From Labrys sedimenti (GTDB lineage: Bacteria; Pseudomonadota; Alphaproteobacteria; Rhizobiales; Labraceae): 64,000 nt of DNA. The DNA lies in NCBI RefSeq assembly GCF_034424805.1, contig NZ_JAXOUF010000001.1, forward strand, positions 1,116,001 to 1,180,000, written 5' to 3'. Under the pieces are notes generated by a model. That model had not been told where the DNA came from. It ran no database searches and saw only the letters and a list, made by a program, of their open reading frames with translations. Positions 45,899 through 53,540 of the stretch are shown here, piece by piece (the first letter of the stretch is position 1; every line of letters begins with the position of its first letter). The position numbers and the translations under genes were made by a program.

Positions 45899-47326
45899 AT
45901 GAGCCGTAACCCTGTCTCGCAACCCGCGCGCATCGCGCCGCTGGCGGTATTGCCGGTATTCTATCGCCTGACCGGCAAACCCGTGCTGGTCATCGGCACG
46001 AGCCAGGCCGCGTTGTGGAAGGCCGAGCTTCTTGCCTCGACCGGCGCCGAAGTTCGCATCGCCGCACCTGAGGCGAGCGATGCCCTGGCGCAGCTGTGTG
46101 CCCGCGAGGACGTGGGTGTCCGCCACCTCGCCCGCTCCTGGCACGAAGCCGACCTCAATGGCATCGCGCTTGTCGTCGCCGACGTCGAGGACGACGAGCA
46201 AGCCGCCGATCTCGCCGCAGCCGCACGCCGGGCCCGAACGCCGGTAAACATCGTCGACCGGCCGGCCTTCTGCGATTTTCAGTTCGGTGCGGTGGTCAAT
46301 CGCTCGCCGCTGGTGGTGGGCATTTCGACCGATGGCGCCGTTCCCGTCTTTGCCCAGGCGATCCGCAGCCGAATTGAGATGCTGTTGCCGACGGGGTTTC
46401 AGAAATGGGCGGAGGCCGCCCGCAACTGGCGCCCTCTGGTGCAGGCGCGGGATCTCTCCCTCCAGGCCCGCAGAGCGATCTGGGAACGTTTCGTCAATGC
46501 GGCCTTCCGGCATCCCGACCGCACGCCAGGCGAAGCCGAACGCGCCGACCTTCTGGCCGGCATCGAACAGCAGGAAAGAAATCCGGCACAGGGCAGCGTT
46601 GCCCTGGTGGGGGCAGGCCCTGGAGATCCGGAACTGCTGACCCTGAAGGCGGTGCGGGCCCTGCAATCGGCGGATGTCATCCTGCACGACGACCTCGTCT
46701 CCCAGGAAGTGCTCGATTTCGCTCGCCGCGAGGCTGAGCGCATCATCACCGGCAAGCGCGGGCATCGCCCGTCCTGCAAGCAGGACGACATCAATGCGCT
46801 CATGGTCTCCTTGGCCAGGGACGGCAAGCGGGTGGTGCGGCTGAAAGGCGGCGATCCCTTGATATTCGGACGGGCCGGCGAAGAAATCGCGGCCTGCCGC
46901 GCGGCTGGCGTGGCCGTCGAGGTCATTCCCGGCATCACCGCGGCATCCGGCGCCGCCGCGAGCCTGGAGGTCTCCCTCACCCATCGGGACCATGCCCGAC
47001 GCCTCCAATACATCACCGCCCATGCCAAGAACGGTAAGCTGCCGGACGATCTTGATTGGAAGGCACTTGCCGACCCAGTCGCCACCACCGCCATCTATAT
47101 GGGCAAGCTTGTCGTCGCCGAAGTCGCCACGCGCCTGCTCGAGGCAGGCATGGCCGCGGATACGCCGGCCATCATCGTCGAATATGCCACCCATGCACGC
47201 GAGCGCCGCTTTCACACCACGATCGGCGAAATGGCCGCCGTTTTTGCCGCCAACCAGCTCGACGGCCCCTGCATCATCCTGTTCGGCCAGGCCATGTCCG
47301 AGGCGAGACCCGACCGTCCAAGCTGA
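45899..47326 (+). CDS. cysG: Siroheme synthase (multifunctional CysG)
   Basis: Makes siroheme from uroporphyrinogen III for sulfite or nitrite reductase: methyltransferase, NAD-dependent dehydrogenase and ferrochelatase in one chain of 475 residues. The C-terminal half is a clear SUMT (VALVGAGPGDPELLTLKAVR, VVRLKGGDPLIFGRAGEE, GITAASGAAA, THRDHARRLQYIT). The N-terminal half matches the CysG dehydrogenase domain (YRLTGKPVLVIG, VNIVDRPAFCDFQFG), but the glycine-rich NAD loop, normally GGGxVAxRKA, reads GTSQAALWKA, so NAD binding may be altered. No sulfite reductase gene is visible nearby; its partners must be elsewhere. Confidence 0.93.
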   Translation: MSRNPVSQPARIAPLAVLPVFYRLTGKPVLVIGTSQAALWKAELLASTGAEVRIAAPEASDALAQLCAREDVGVRHLARSWHEADLNGIALVVADVEDDEQAADLAAAARRARTPVNIVDRPAFCDFQFGAVVNRSPLVVGISTDGAVPVFAQAIRSRIEMLLPTGFQKWAEAARNWRPLVQARDLSLQARRAIWERFVNAAFRHPDRTPGEAERADLLAGIEQQERNPAQGSVALVGAGPGDPELLTLKAVRALQSADVILHDDLVSQEVLDFARREAERIITGKRGHRPSCKQDDINALMVSLARDGKRVVRLKGGDPLIFGRAGEEIAACRAAGVAVEVIPGITAASGAAASLEVSLTHRDHARRLQYITAHAKNGKLPDDLDWKALADPVATTAIYMGKLVVAEVATRLLEAGMAADTPAIIVEYATHARERRFHTTIGEMAAVFAANQLDGPCIILFGQAMSEARPDRPS

Positions 47327-47439
47327 ACGGCGGCGGTCTGCGCGGTACAGCTTCCGTTAAGGAAACGTTTGCGACCATGGTTCAATGGTGAGCCGCAGAT
47401 TCGCGCGCCCGCCGGGCGAATGAACGACAGGAGTATTTG

Positions 47440-47787
47440 ATGAAGAGATTGATTCTCGCGGCCGCCCTGGCCACGATCGGTTTTGCGGGCCTCTCGAGCG
47501 GTGCCTCGGCAATGCCGGCCTCGCCTGGCGTCCATGCCGACGGAAGCCTGGTCGAGAATGTCGCCTATGGCTGTGGACGTGGCTATGCGCCCAACCGTTG
47601 GGGCCGCTGTGTACCCAACAATTACGGCATCCGCCCTGCCCCGGCCTATCGTCCTGCCCCCAATTACGGCCGTCCACCGGTCTATCGTCGTGGGTCAGTC
47701 CCGGCCAATCGCAGCGGCTATGGTCGCGTCTGCCCGCCGGGCACGCGCCTCGGCCCCCGTGGCGCCGCCTGCCATCCGGCCTATTGA
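47440..47787 (+). CDS. Small secreted cysteine-containing protein, GCGxG...GxCxPN family
   Basis: A 115-residue precursor with a signal peptide (KRLILAAALATIGFAGLSSGASA, cleavage near ASA-MP). The mature part has a conserved-looking block, YGCGRGYAPNRWGRCVPN, then a Pro/Tyr/Arg-rich tail with a second Cys pair (RVCPPGTRLGPRGAACHP). The first block is matched by the convergent gene at 47988-48371. Proteins of this type are common but uncharacterised in rhizobia; I can assign no function. ATG 47440 follows AGGAGT; a terminator lies 70 bases past the stop. Confidence 0.82.
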   Translation: MKRLILAAALATIGFAGLSSGASAMPASPGVHADGSLVENVAYGCGRGYAPNRWGRCVPNNYGIRPAPAYRPAPNYGRPPVYRRGSVPANRSGYGRVCPPGTRLGPRGAACHPAY

Positions 47788-47859
47788 GCCACCCCATCTA
47801 TTGAGCCACCTGCCCCACTGAGCCGGCAAGTGGCACGAGATCTCACCGTCTCATCGAAC

Positions 47860-47889
47860 CCGGCAAGGTCTGTCCTTGCCGGTTTTTTT
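47860..47889 (+). terminator. Intrinsic terminator of the small secreted-protein gene
   Basis: CCGGCAAGG pairs with CCTTGCCGG around TCTGT, followed by seven T. It begins about 70 bases after the stop at 47787 and lies between two convergent genes. Confidence 0.92.
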
Positions 47890-47987
47890 GGGTCACCAGG
47901 GACACCCGCTTCAAGGCAAACCCGTGCTCTCACGCCGGGGAAGCCCACCTGCGGACGCTCTTTGCCAGATAGTCAGTCGAACCGAAA

Positions 47988-48371
47988 TCACCAGCCCGAC
48001 GCACAGCGGCCGTACAGGCCCGGATACCTGCTGGGGGGACAGCGCCGCGGAGCAGCCCAATAGCGCGGGCCGTCATAATAGCCGGGGCCGTCGAAGTAGC
48101 CCGGACTGTCATAGTAGGGACGCACATAATATCGCGGTGCGCCGGCATAACCGTCGCCGTAGCGCGGTCCCCGATAACCGCGGCTGTTGGGAACGCAGCG
48201 TCCATAGCTGCGATAATAGTTACGCGGGCAGCCATCAGCCACCGTTTGCAGCAGGGGATTTTCCACGCCAGCCGCAGGCGCCAACGGCATGGCTGAAGCA
48301 GGCGCTGAAGCAAGGCCTGCTGAAGCAAGGCCCATGGCTGTTGCATAAGCGGCAATAACCCATTGTCTCAT
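47988..48371 (-). CDS. Small secreted protein, paralogue of the 47440-47787 gene
   Basis: A 127-residue precursor with a signal peptide (RQWVIAAYATAMGLASAGLASAPASA), then MPLAPAAGVENPLLQTVADGC followed by PRNYYRSYGRCVPN, which aligns with the MPASPG...VAYGCGRGY...GRCVPN block of the convergent neighbour. The tail is rich in Tyr, Gly, Pro and Arg (YYVRPYYDSPGYF) and ends CPPSRYPGLYGRCASGW. GAGGAG six bases before ATG 48371 supports the start. The function is unknown; the low-complexity aromatic tail suggests an envelope or matrix role. Confidence 0.82.
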   Translation of the reverse strand: MRQWVIAAYATAMGLASAGLASAPASAMPLAPAAGVENPLLQTVADGCPRNYYRSYGRCVPNSRGYRGPRYGDGYAGAPRYYVRPYYDSPGYFDGPGYYDGPRYWAAPRRCPPSRYPGLYGRCASGW

Positions 48372-48632
48372 CACACGCTCCTCGAGCGAATCCAGCGCGG
48401 TATAAACGCAGCGCGGGAAATGTTCGTTCCACGCCAGCGGCGATCCCCCTTACCAATCTATGGCGGCAGCCGGAGCATTCATAGACAGCGGGAAATTCTT
48501 CCTCATATTTGTGGTGCGCGCGCTTCCACCTGACCGGCCTGTGCATTTCGTGGCTCTCTTATGTCGAGAAACTGAAATCGGGGCTTGCGCATCAGAGCGA
48601 AAAACCCTATTCAGCCCACGCTCAATGAGCGT

Positions 48633-48710
48633 CGGAGCGTAGCGCAGCCCGGTTAGCGCACTAGTCTGGGGGACTAGGGGTCGGAGGTTCAAATCCTCTC
48701 GCTCCGACCA
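48633..48710 (+). tRNA. tRNA-Pro (anticodon GGG)
   Basis: 78 bases including an encoded CCA. The acceptor stem pairs CGGAGCG (48633-48639) with CGCTCCG (48700-48706) and is followed by A and CCA. The D-arm AGCGCAG...TTAGCGC, the anticodon stem CTAGT/ACTAG with loop CTGGGGG (anticodon GGG) and the T-arm GAGGTTCAAATCCTC are all present. It reads proline codons CCC/CCU. TTTTTTC follows the CCA. Confidence 0.96.
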
Positions 48711-48823
48711 TTTTTTCCTGAACATTTTGGATATGTCAGCTCTTCTTTGCCTGGGCGAAGGAGCGCATGCTGCTTGCGGGTCCCGGCCATGGGACACCTA
48801 GAGCTGAACCCCTCAGGTTCCCG

Positions 48824-49113
48824 ATGCTGAAAGTCATTGCCCGGGATTTCATCAAGCCCGAGCATGTCGCGGCCGTGCTTCCTCTCTACAGGGAACTGGT
48901 TGCCCGGACGCGCCTGGAAGAACATTGCATCGCCTACGACCTTTTCATCGACCAGAAAGACCCGGCCATTTCATCTTCATCGAGGCATGGCCCGGTCGTG
49001 CAGCCCTCGACGCCCTTTGCCGCACCGGACATTTCAAGCGGCTGGTGCCGCAGATCGATGCACATCAGCGCCAGCCGGATACCTTTATTCTGATGGGCTC
49101 CTTCGAGACCTGA
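48824..49113 (+). pseudogene. Antibiotic-biosynthesis-monooxygenase-like protein, one-base frameshift
   Basis: The frame from ATG 48824 encodes MLKVIARDFIKPEHVAAVLP and continues to YDLFIDQKDP; the next frame then continues as GHFIFIEAWPGRAALDALC up to MGSFET at 49113. Together they give about 96 residues of a dimeric ABM (YgiN-like) ferredoxin-fold protein, which can be a quinol or heme monooxygenase or a fold-only protein. The shift falls at about 48961-48964, where one base seems missing from GACCC(C/G)GGCC. It is either decay or a sequence error. The gene follows tRNA-Pro and precedes the LexA-box operon. Confidence 0.75.
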
Positions 49114-49159
49114 GTGAGGTATTCCCAACCCGTGCCGATTCTCCGTCCTTGCACAACAA

Positions 49160-49174
49160 GAACAAAAAGAGAAC
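49160..49174 (+). promoter_or_regulatory. Perfect LexA box upstream of a two-gene operon
   Basis: Bases 49160-49174 read GAAC-aaaaaga-GAAC, an exact alphaproteobacterial SOS operator. It lies 63 bases before ATG 49237 and after the stop of the frameshifted monooxygenase gene, so it most likely controls the genes at 49237 and 49650. Confidence 0.85.
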
Positions 49175-49236
49175 AAAATACTGGACAAGCACCATGTCAG
49201 GGCATAGGCTCCTGCGCTCAACCGAAGGTAATCGAC

Positions 49237-49653
49237 ATGCTCGACGGTTATTTTGACGGCACGCATATGCAGGCTGCCCGGCCGGAGGAAGTCGCGGAGA
49301 TCGCCCGTTTGGTCGAAAAGGCAGGCGGCAGCGGTACAGCTCTGCTGGTACTCTACCGTTATGCCCGGCAAGCCCAGACCTCGCTGATCAACCGGGACCG
49401 GCTGATCAAGGAATTGAAGCGTCAATCCGATCGGCTCGAGGACGAAGACCTTCACGAAAGAGTGGATGGTGACGCCCAAGGCGTATCGATCGACTGGATC
49501 GTCAGCCGCGAACTGAAGCGGACTGATGGCAATGCCGTCACAGCATTGCGCAGGGCCATTCGCCGCAATGTCCGGCTCGACGACGAGCTCGACCGTCTGG
49601 CGAGCCTGCTGGAGGCAGCAGGCAATCCTCTCAGCCTGTCCGGCAAGCCATGA
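49237..49653 (+). CDS. Helical protein of unknown function, predicted LexA-controlled
   Basis: I do not recognise this 138-residue protein. It is highly charged and mostly helical, with no signal peptide or membrane segment: EEVAEIARLVEKAGGSGTALL, YRYARQAQTSLINRDRLIKE, then LKRQSDRLEDEDLHERV and ALRRAIRRNVRLDDELDRLAS. A GAAGGT ribosome site lies eight bases before ATG 49237. A perfect LexA box is 63 bases upstream. Its stop overlaps the next gene by ATGA, so the two products are probably made together and may interact. The frame is open further upstream without a credible start. Likely a DNA-damage-induced cytoplasmic protein; its job is unknown. Confidence 0.75.
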   Translation: MLDGYFDGTHMQAARPEEVAEIARLVEKAGGSGTALLVLYRYARQAQTSLINRDRLIKELKRQSDRLEDEDLHERVDGDAQGVSIDWIVSRELKRTDGNAVTALRRAIRRNVRLDDELDRLASLLEAAGNPLSLSGKP

Positions 49654-49928
49654 ATGGGCGGTCCGCAAGCCTGGAGCCTTTTCTGCCCCGGAATGCCGAA
49701 GTCGCGCAGCGCGAAGCCGACCAAGCGATCGCCGCCTGCCAAGGCGATGCACGCGCCGCAGTTCGGGCCCTGGTCGTGATGGTCGATCATCTCAGGGCCG
49801 AACTCGTCGAGCGGGACGATACGATCGCGATGCTGACAGCCAGTGTATCACGCGGCTATGCACGCGGTTTTGGCGAACGGCCTCTGCCTGGCTCGAGGGA
49901 CAAGCTACTTTACAAGCCAGGTGAATGA
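49650..49928 (+). CDS. Small conserved-looking protein, second gene of LexA-controlled operon
   Basis: A 92-residue soluble protein: ACQGDARAAVRALVVMVDHL followed by RAELVERDDTIAMLTASVSRGYARG. The pattern of an early ACxGDAxxAVRAL helix, a second helix and a late SxGYxRG motif resembles uncharacterised rhizobial proteins I have seen, but I cannot name a function. It starts within the stop of the previous gene (ATGA) and so is translationally coupled to it and shares its LexA box. No terminator is obvious; a 16-bp tandem duplication follows. Confidence 0.72.
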   Translation: MNGRSASLEPFLPRNAEVAQREADQAIAACQGDARAAVRALVVMVDHLRAELVERDDTIAMLTASVSRGYARGFGERPLPGSRDKLLYKPGE

Positions 49929-49940
49929 GACCGAGTCTCT

Positions 49941-49972
49941 GTTTCAGGCTAGGGCGGTTTCAGGCTAGGGCG
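49941..49972. repeat. Two tandem copies of a 16-bp unit
   Basis: GTTTCAGGCTAGGGCG occurs twice in direct succession, exactly, just after the stop at 49928. It looks like a small replication-slippage duplication. The remaining 200 bases to the next gene show nothing else. Confidence 0.7.
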
Positions 49973-50173
49973 ATCCCTCAGGGACGAGATCCCAGCAGTC
50001 GCCATTCATGAAAACACACAAAAGCCGTATCGCCATGCGGCACTCCTGCCACTGCAGCAGTCAAAAACGATTATGCTGTGCGTGCGGTGCAATCACCTGA
50101 CCGCACAACATACAAACTTCCCCGTTCGCCGGACGGCTCACGTCGCGGTCGTCGCGTCACAGTGCGTGGGCGT

Positions 50174-50353
50174 TCAGCACCAGACGATGTCACAGCCGAT
50201 CTTCGGATCGAGGCTGTGCTTGCCCGGAGCAGCAATCTGTCTCGCTTGCTTCGCGGCCTTGGCCGGCGAACGCCAATCAATCACCGTATCGATAATCAAA
50301 ATTGCGATCACCAGGATAACCAGAAAACCCGTGATCATTTCACTCAGATCCAT
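50174..50353 (-). CDS. 59-residue single-pass membrane protein, unknown
   Basis: A short frame supported by GGAGG six bases before ATG 50353. The product starts MDLSEMITG, has one strong membrane helix (FLVILVIAILIIDTVI) and a basic cytoplasmic tail (DWRSPAKAAKQARQI), ending GCDIVWC. No family recognised. The frame is closed and compact, and the codon choice looks coding, but there is no homology evidence. It lies between the LexA-box operon and cspA, both unrelated in strand or product. Confidence 0.6.
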   Translation of the reverse strand: MDLSEMITGFLVILVIAILIIDTVIDWRSPAKAAKQARQIAAPGKHSLDPKIGCDIVWC

Positions 50354-50520
50354 GACGAACCTCCATCAGCCGGCTTCCAATCCGGCCATGAGGGACTCAG
50401 CCCCTGACTTGAACGCCTGAATTCTGCGCTTGTTCCTACTATCCTTCAAGTTTAAATCGCCGTCGACTGCCGGAACTCAGCGCCATCTCGCAATGCACAC
50501 ACGTTGCTGCGGCGCAACTA

Positions 50521-50553
50521 AAAGAAAAGCCGGCTGCTGCCGCGCCGGCTTTT
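50521..50553 (-). terminator. Intrinsic terminator of cspA
   Basis: AAAAGCCGGC pairs with GCCGGCTTTT around nine bases, with TTTTCTTTT downstream on the minus strand. It lies about 40 bases past the cspA stop. Confidence 0.85.
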
Positions 50554-50594
50554 CCTGAAAATCTGACGGTATACCGAAAGACTCTATGGGTCGC

Positions 50595-50807
50595 TTAGGC
50601 CGCGGCCTGGAGCTGGTCAGCGGCCAACTTGCCCGAGCGCCGATCCTGGACCAGCTCATAGCTGATCTTCTGGCCTTCGCGCAGTTCATACAGGCCGGCC
50701 CGTTCAACCGCACTGATGTGGACGAACACGTCCTTGGAGCCATCATCGGGCTGAATGAAACCGTAGCCCTTCTGGGCGTTGAACCACTTCACGGTACCTG
50801 TGCTCAT
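50595..50807 (-). CDS. cspA: Cold-shock-type RNA chaperone
   Basis: A 70-residue single cold-shock domain with both RNA-binding motifs: RNP1 as KGYGFIQPD and RNP2 as VFVHISAV, beginning MSTGTVKWFNAQ. Such proteins melt RNA structures and prevent transcription termination. It is one of several copies usual in this order. The 552 bases upstream (to 51359) contain no protein gene and may include a long 5' leader of the type cold-shock genes use for regulation. A terminator follows. Confidence 0.96.
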   Translation of the reverse strand: MSTGTVKWFNAQKGYGFIQPDDGSKDVFVHISAVERAGLYELREGQKISYELVQDRRSGKLAADQLQAAA

Positions 50808-51359
50808 CGTGAGCTATTCCTTCAACGTAGTGAGAGCCAAAGCCCGCAACGAAGCGGACCCAGCGAGTGTCGAGTTTTGGTGAGAGCTTGTCAGCGCGCA
50901 TCCAGCTTTTGCCGTGACGCGAGGCCAAGTCGTTCGGCCGAAAATCGATGGCGACAGGCTGCCCGATTGAAACCGGCCGGTCAAGACAAACCTGCGACAA
51001 ATTGTACGTTTCTGCGATCTACCCCGCATTCTTGAAACGCCAATAACAATATAGTGGCAATTCAGCCGAAATCTTCCGAGCAGAACATCGAGGCGGCAAT
51101 TCCCCAGCACATGCTTGATCCTATTCTTATGGATTCACTACGCTTCAAATCACTTTCCTGCCACACAATCCTCTGACTTTTCGCTGGAAGAGCATTCGCA
51201 CAGACTCAAAATCGGCCCTGGGGAGCGCTCACGTCATGTTCTTCCTGCGGCCAGATACAAGCAAATGGCCTTAACCATGGCGCAGGGCGGTTGGCGCCTT
51301 GGTCTCGCTTGCGACTATAAGGACGGGACCGGGCAGGCAGGCAAAGGACCGAAGGAACG
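50808..51359. other. Gene-free divergent region between cspA and the glycosyltransferase gene
   Basis: No ORF with a ribosome site and family features is visible in these 552 bases. The cspA promoter and leader lie at the left, the glycosyltransferase promoter at the right; I could not assign their positions. No repeat or RNA gene recognised. Confidence 0.5.
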
Positions 51360-52289
51360 ATGGAGGGGGCGGATCCAGCGATCGCGATATTGGTGCCCTG
51401 CTACAATGAGGCGGTGGCCATCCAGGCGGTCATCCAGGGGTTCCGCGCCCACCTGCCGTCAGCTGTCATCTATGTCTATGACAACAATTCCACTGACGAT
51501 ACGGCGCGTCTGGCACGGGAAGCCGGCGCCGTGGTGCGGCATGAAGCCCGCCAGGGCAAGGGGCACGTGATCCGCCGCATGTTCGCGGATATCGAGGCCG
51601 ACATCTATATCATCGTCGATGGTGACAACACCTACGATCCCGCCAGCGCCCCAGCACTGGTCGCGGCACTGCGCGCCGGACCTCTCGATCTCGTCAACGG
51701 GGTGCGCGTGGCCAACGGCGAAACGGCCTACCGCCCCGGACATCGTTTCGGCAACCGGATGCTCACCCGCCTGGTCACGCGATTCTTCGGCTCGTCCTCA
51801 CGTGACATGCTGTCGGGCTACAAGGCGATGTCCCGGCGCTTCGTCAAGACGTTCCCCACCCTCTCGACCGGTTTCGAGATCGAAACCGAGCTGCTCGTGC
51901 ATGCGCTCGAAATGTCGCTTCCGCTTGGCGAGATCGAAACGTTCTATAGGGAGAGGCTGGCGGGCTCGCAGAGCAAGCTGCGTACCGTGCAGGATGGCGT
52001 GCGCATTCTCAAGCTGATCGCCAAACTGGTGAAAGAGGAAAGACCGCTGCTCTTCTTCAGCCTGGTGGCCGGCATCCTCGCCTTGCTGTCGCTCGGCACC
52101 GCAACGCCCGTGGTGCTGGAATATCTCGAATTCGGCTCGGTCAAGCGCCTGCCGACGGCCGTGCTGGCCACAGGCCTGATGCTATCGGCCATCATCGCCT
52201 TCTTTTCCGGCATGATCCTCGATACGGTCACGCGCGGGCGAAGGGAACTCAAGCGGTTGCATTATCTGCATTATGCCCCCGTCCGCTGA
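51360..52289 (+). CDS. Family 2 glycosyltransferase, polyprenyl-phosphate sugar type
   Basis: The 309-residue protein has a GT-A domain (ILVPCYNEAVAIQAVI, VYDNNSTDDTARLAREAG) with the metal-binding DGD in IIVDGDNTYDP, DMLSGYKAMSRRF, then two C-terminal membrane helices (LLFFSLVAGILALLSLGTA and LATGLMLSAIIAFFSGMI). The layout fits enzymes that charge a polyprenyl phosphate with a sugar at the inner membrane, such as dolichyl-phosphate mannose synthase or GtrB. The adjacent GtrA-family flippase gene, overlapping by 17 bases, supports that. The sugar is unknown. Confidence 0.9.
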   Translation: MEGADPAIAILVPCYNEAVAIQAVIQGFRAHLPSAVIYVYDNNSTDDTARLAREAGAVVRHEARQGKGHVIRRMFADIEADIYIIVDGDNTYDPASAPALVAALRAGPLDLVNGVRVANGETAYRPGHRFGNRMLTRLVTRFFGSSSRDMLSGYKAMSRRFVKTFPTLSTGFEIETELLVHALEMSLPLGEIETFYRERLAGSQSKLRTVQDGVRILKLIAKLVKEERPLLFFSLVAGILALLSLGTATPVVLEYLEFGSVKRLPTAVLATGLMLSAIIAFFSGMILDTVTRGRRELKRLHYLHYAPVR

Positions 52290-52719
52290 CCCCGCCTCCG
52301 GCAGGTCCCTGCGCCGCCGGCTATGCTGTTTTGCCCTGGCTGGTTTCGTCGGCTTCGCCTTCGATGCCGGCATCCTGACTATCCTGGTCAATCTCGGCCT
52401 CGATGCACGCCTGGCGCGCCTTGCCTCCTTCGCCTGCGCCACGGTGGTGACCTGGCTGATCAACCGCTCGCTCACCTTCGGCGACCGGGCCGGTACCGAC
52501 ATCGCGGCCGAGTTCCTGCGCTATCTGTCCGCCAGCGCGCTGGCTGCTCTGGTCAATCTCGGCGCCTTCATGGCGTTGGTCACGCTCGGCGGGCCTTTTG
52601 CACGCTGGCCGGTGCTGGCGGTGGCAATTGCCGTCGCGCTATCGATGACCTTGAATTTCTGGAGCTATTTCAAGATGGTCTTCACGCCGAAGACCCGGGA
52701 TCCAGACGGGCCCGCCTAA
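52273..52719 (+). CDS. GtrA-family membrane protein
   Basis: A 148-residue protein with four membrane helices (FALAGFVGFAFDAGILTILV, LASFACATVVTWLINRSLTF, LSASALAALVNLGAFMALV and VLAVAIAVALSMTLNFWSYF) and the GtrA hallmarks FxxxGxxxxxxD and TWLINRSLTF. GtrA proteins are thought to flip undecaprenyl-phosphate sugars across the membrane. Overlap with the upstream GT2 gene shows they act as a pair for modifying surface polysaccharide. No O-antigen cluster is adjacent. Confidence 0.9.
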   Translation: MPPSADPASGRSLRRRLCCFALAGFVGFAFDAGILTILVNLGLDARLARLASFACATVVTWLINRSLTFGDRAGTDIAAEFLRYLSASALAALVNLGAFMALVTLGGPFARWPVLAVAIAVALSMTLNFWSYFKMVFTPKTRDPDGPA

Positions 52720-52847
52720 GGCCGGCTCCGCCATAGAACCTCGTGCGACTGGCGAAATCGTCACCTGTCGCGCATCATATGGAAAAGAGGGATCGCGGCA
52801 AAGAAGCACCCGAGGCCCGGGCGCTTCCTGGTTTGCCGCTGAACCTG

Positions 52848-53324
52848 TTATCGGCCGAAGCCCGGAATACCTGCGGTCATGCCGCGCGCGAGCTGCGTGA
52901 CGAAGTTGAGGTCGCCGCCAGCCGTCGGCGTCGTACGGGTGATCGAATCAAATACCACGCCGTCCTTCAGGCCGTAATTGGCGACGCGTGCCACCCGGCC
53001 ATTGGTGAAGTAGACGGCCAGCACGTTACGGTCGGTCACATGCGGAGACAAAAAGGCCACCGGACGGGACGTGGTCTGAGACACATAGTACCAGGCTTGG
53101 CCGTCCAGCGTGGACTGAGTCGAGGGCGTGCCGAGCGCGTCGAGCACCTGGGCCTGGGACGTGCCAGGCTTGATCGCCGACAAGGTGCTCTCCGTCACCA
53201 CAATGCCGTGCACATTGGTCTCGCCGATCGAACCGCAGCTTTGCAGCAGCCCGGCCAGGGAGATGACGACAGCGGCCGCCAACGCGGGAGACCGGAAACG
53301 GGGGGGCAACACAACTATACTCAC
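52848..53324 (-). CDS. bamE: BamE/SmpA-family outer-membrane lipoprotein
   Basis: Lipoprotein component of the BAM complex. From GTG 53324 (GGAGG ends five bases before) the 158-residue precursor has a signal peptide with lipobox LLQSC; the Cys is about residue 26. The mature part shows the SmpA/OmlA fold: IKPGTSQAQVLDALGTPS, AWYYVSQTTSRP and NVLAVYFTNGRVARV. ATG 53336 and GTG 53360 are in-frame alternatives with poorer ribosome sites. It is divergent from the ubiquinol-cytochrome c chaperone gene, a conserved pairing in this order, with 216 bases between. Confidence 0.93.
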   Translation of the reverse strand: MSIVVLPPRFRSPALAAAVVISLAGLLQSCGSIGETNVHGIVVTESTLSAIKPGTSQAQVLDALGTPSTQSTLDGQAWYYVSQTTSRPVAFLSPHVTDRNVLAVYFTNGRVARVANYGLKDGVVFDSITRTTPTAGGDLNFVTQLARGMTAGIPGFGR

Positions 53325-53540
53325 TTTGGCCTCCATCGGGCACACAGGCTCGTTCGCCACATCGTCGCGTGGGTTCTGGCGTAACCCGCTCGCGCACGAA
53401 ATTCAACCTTGGCGCTCAGAGAGCATCCACTTATATGGAGCATCCGTTATAGAGTGCGGTCTTCGACCGGATCGTGCCAGGCCACCGACATGGTCGCGCC
53501 CCGGAACCCCGGTCGAATACCCCTGCTGGTGAAGGAGCTC

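Noticed and set aside
51115..51570. A 151-codon frame upstream of and into the glycosyltransferase gene
   Set aside because: Out of frame with a clear GT2 gene that has its own ribosome site; arginine-rich shadow in its second half.
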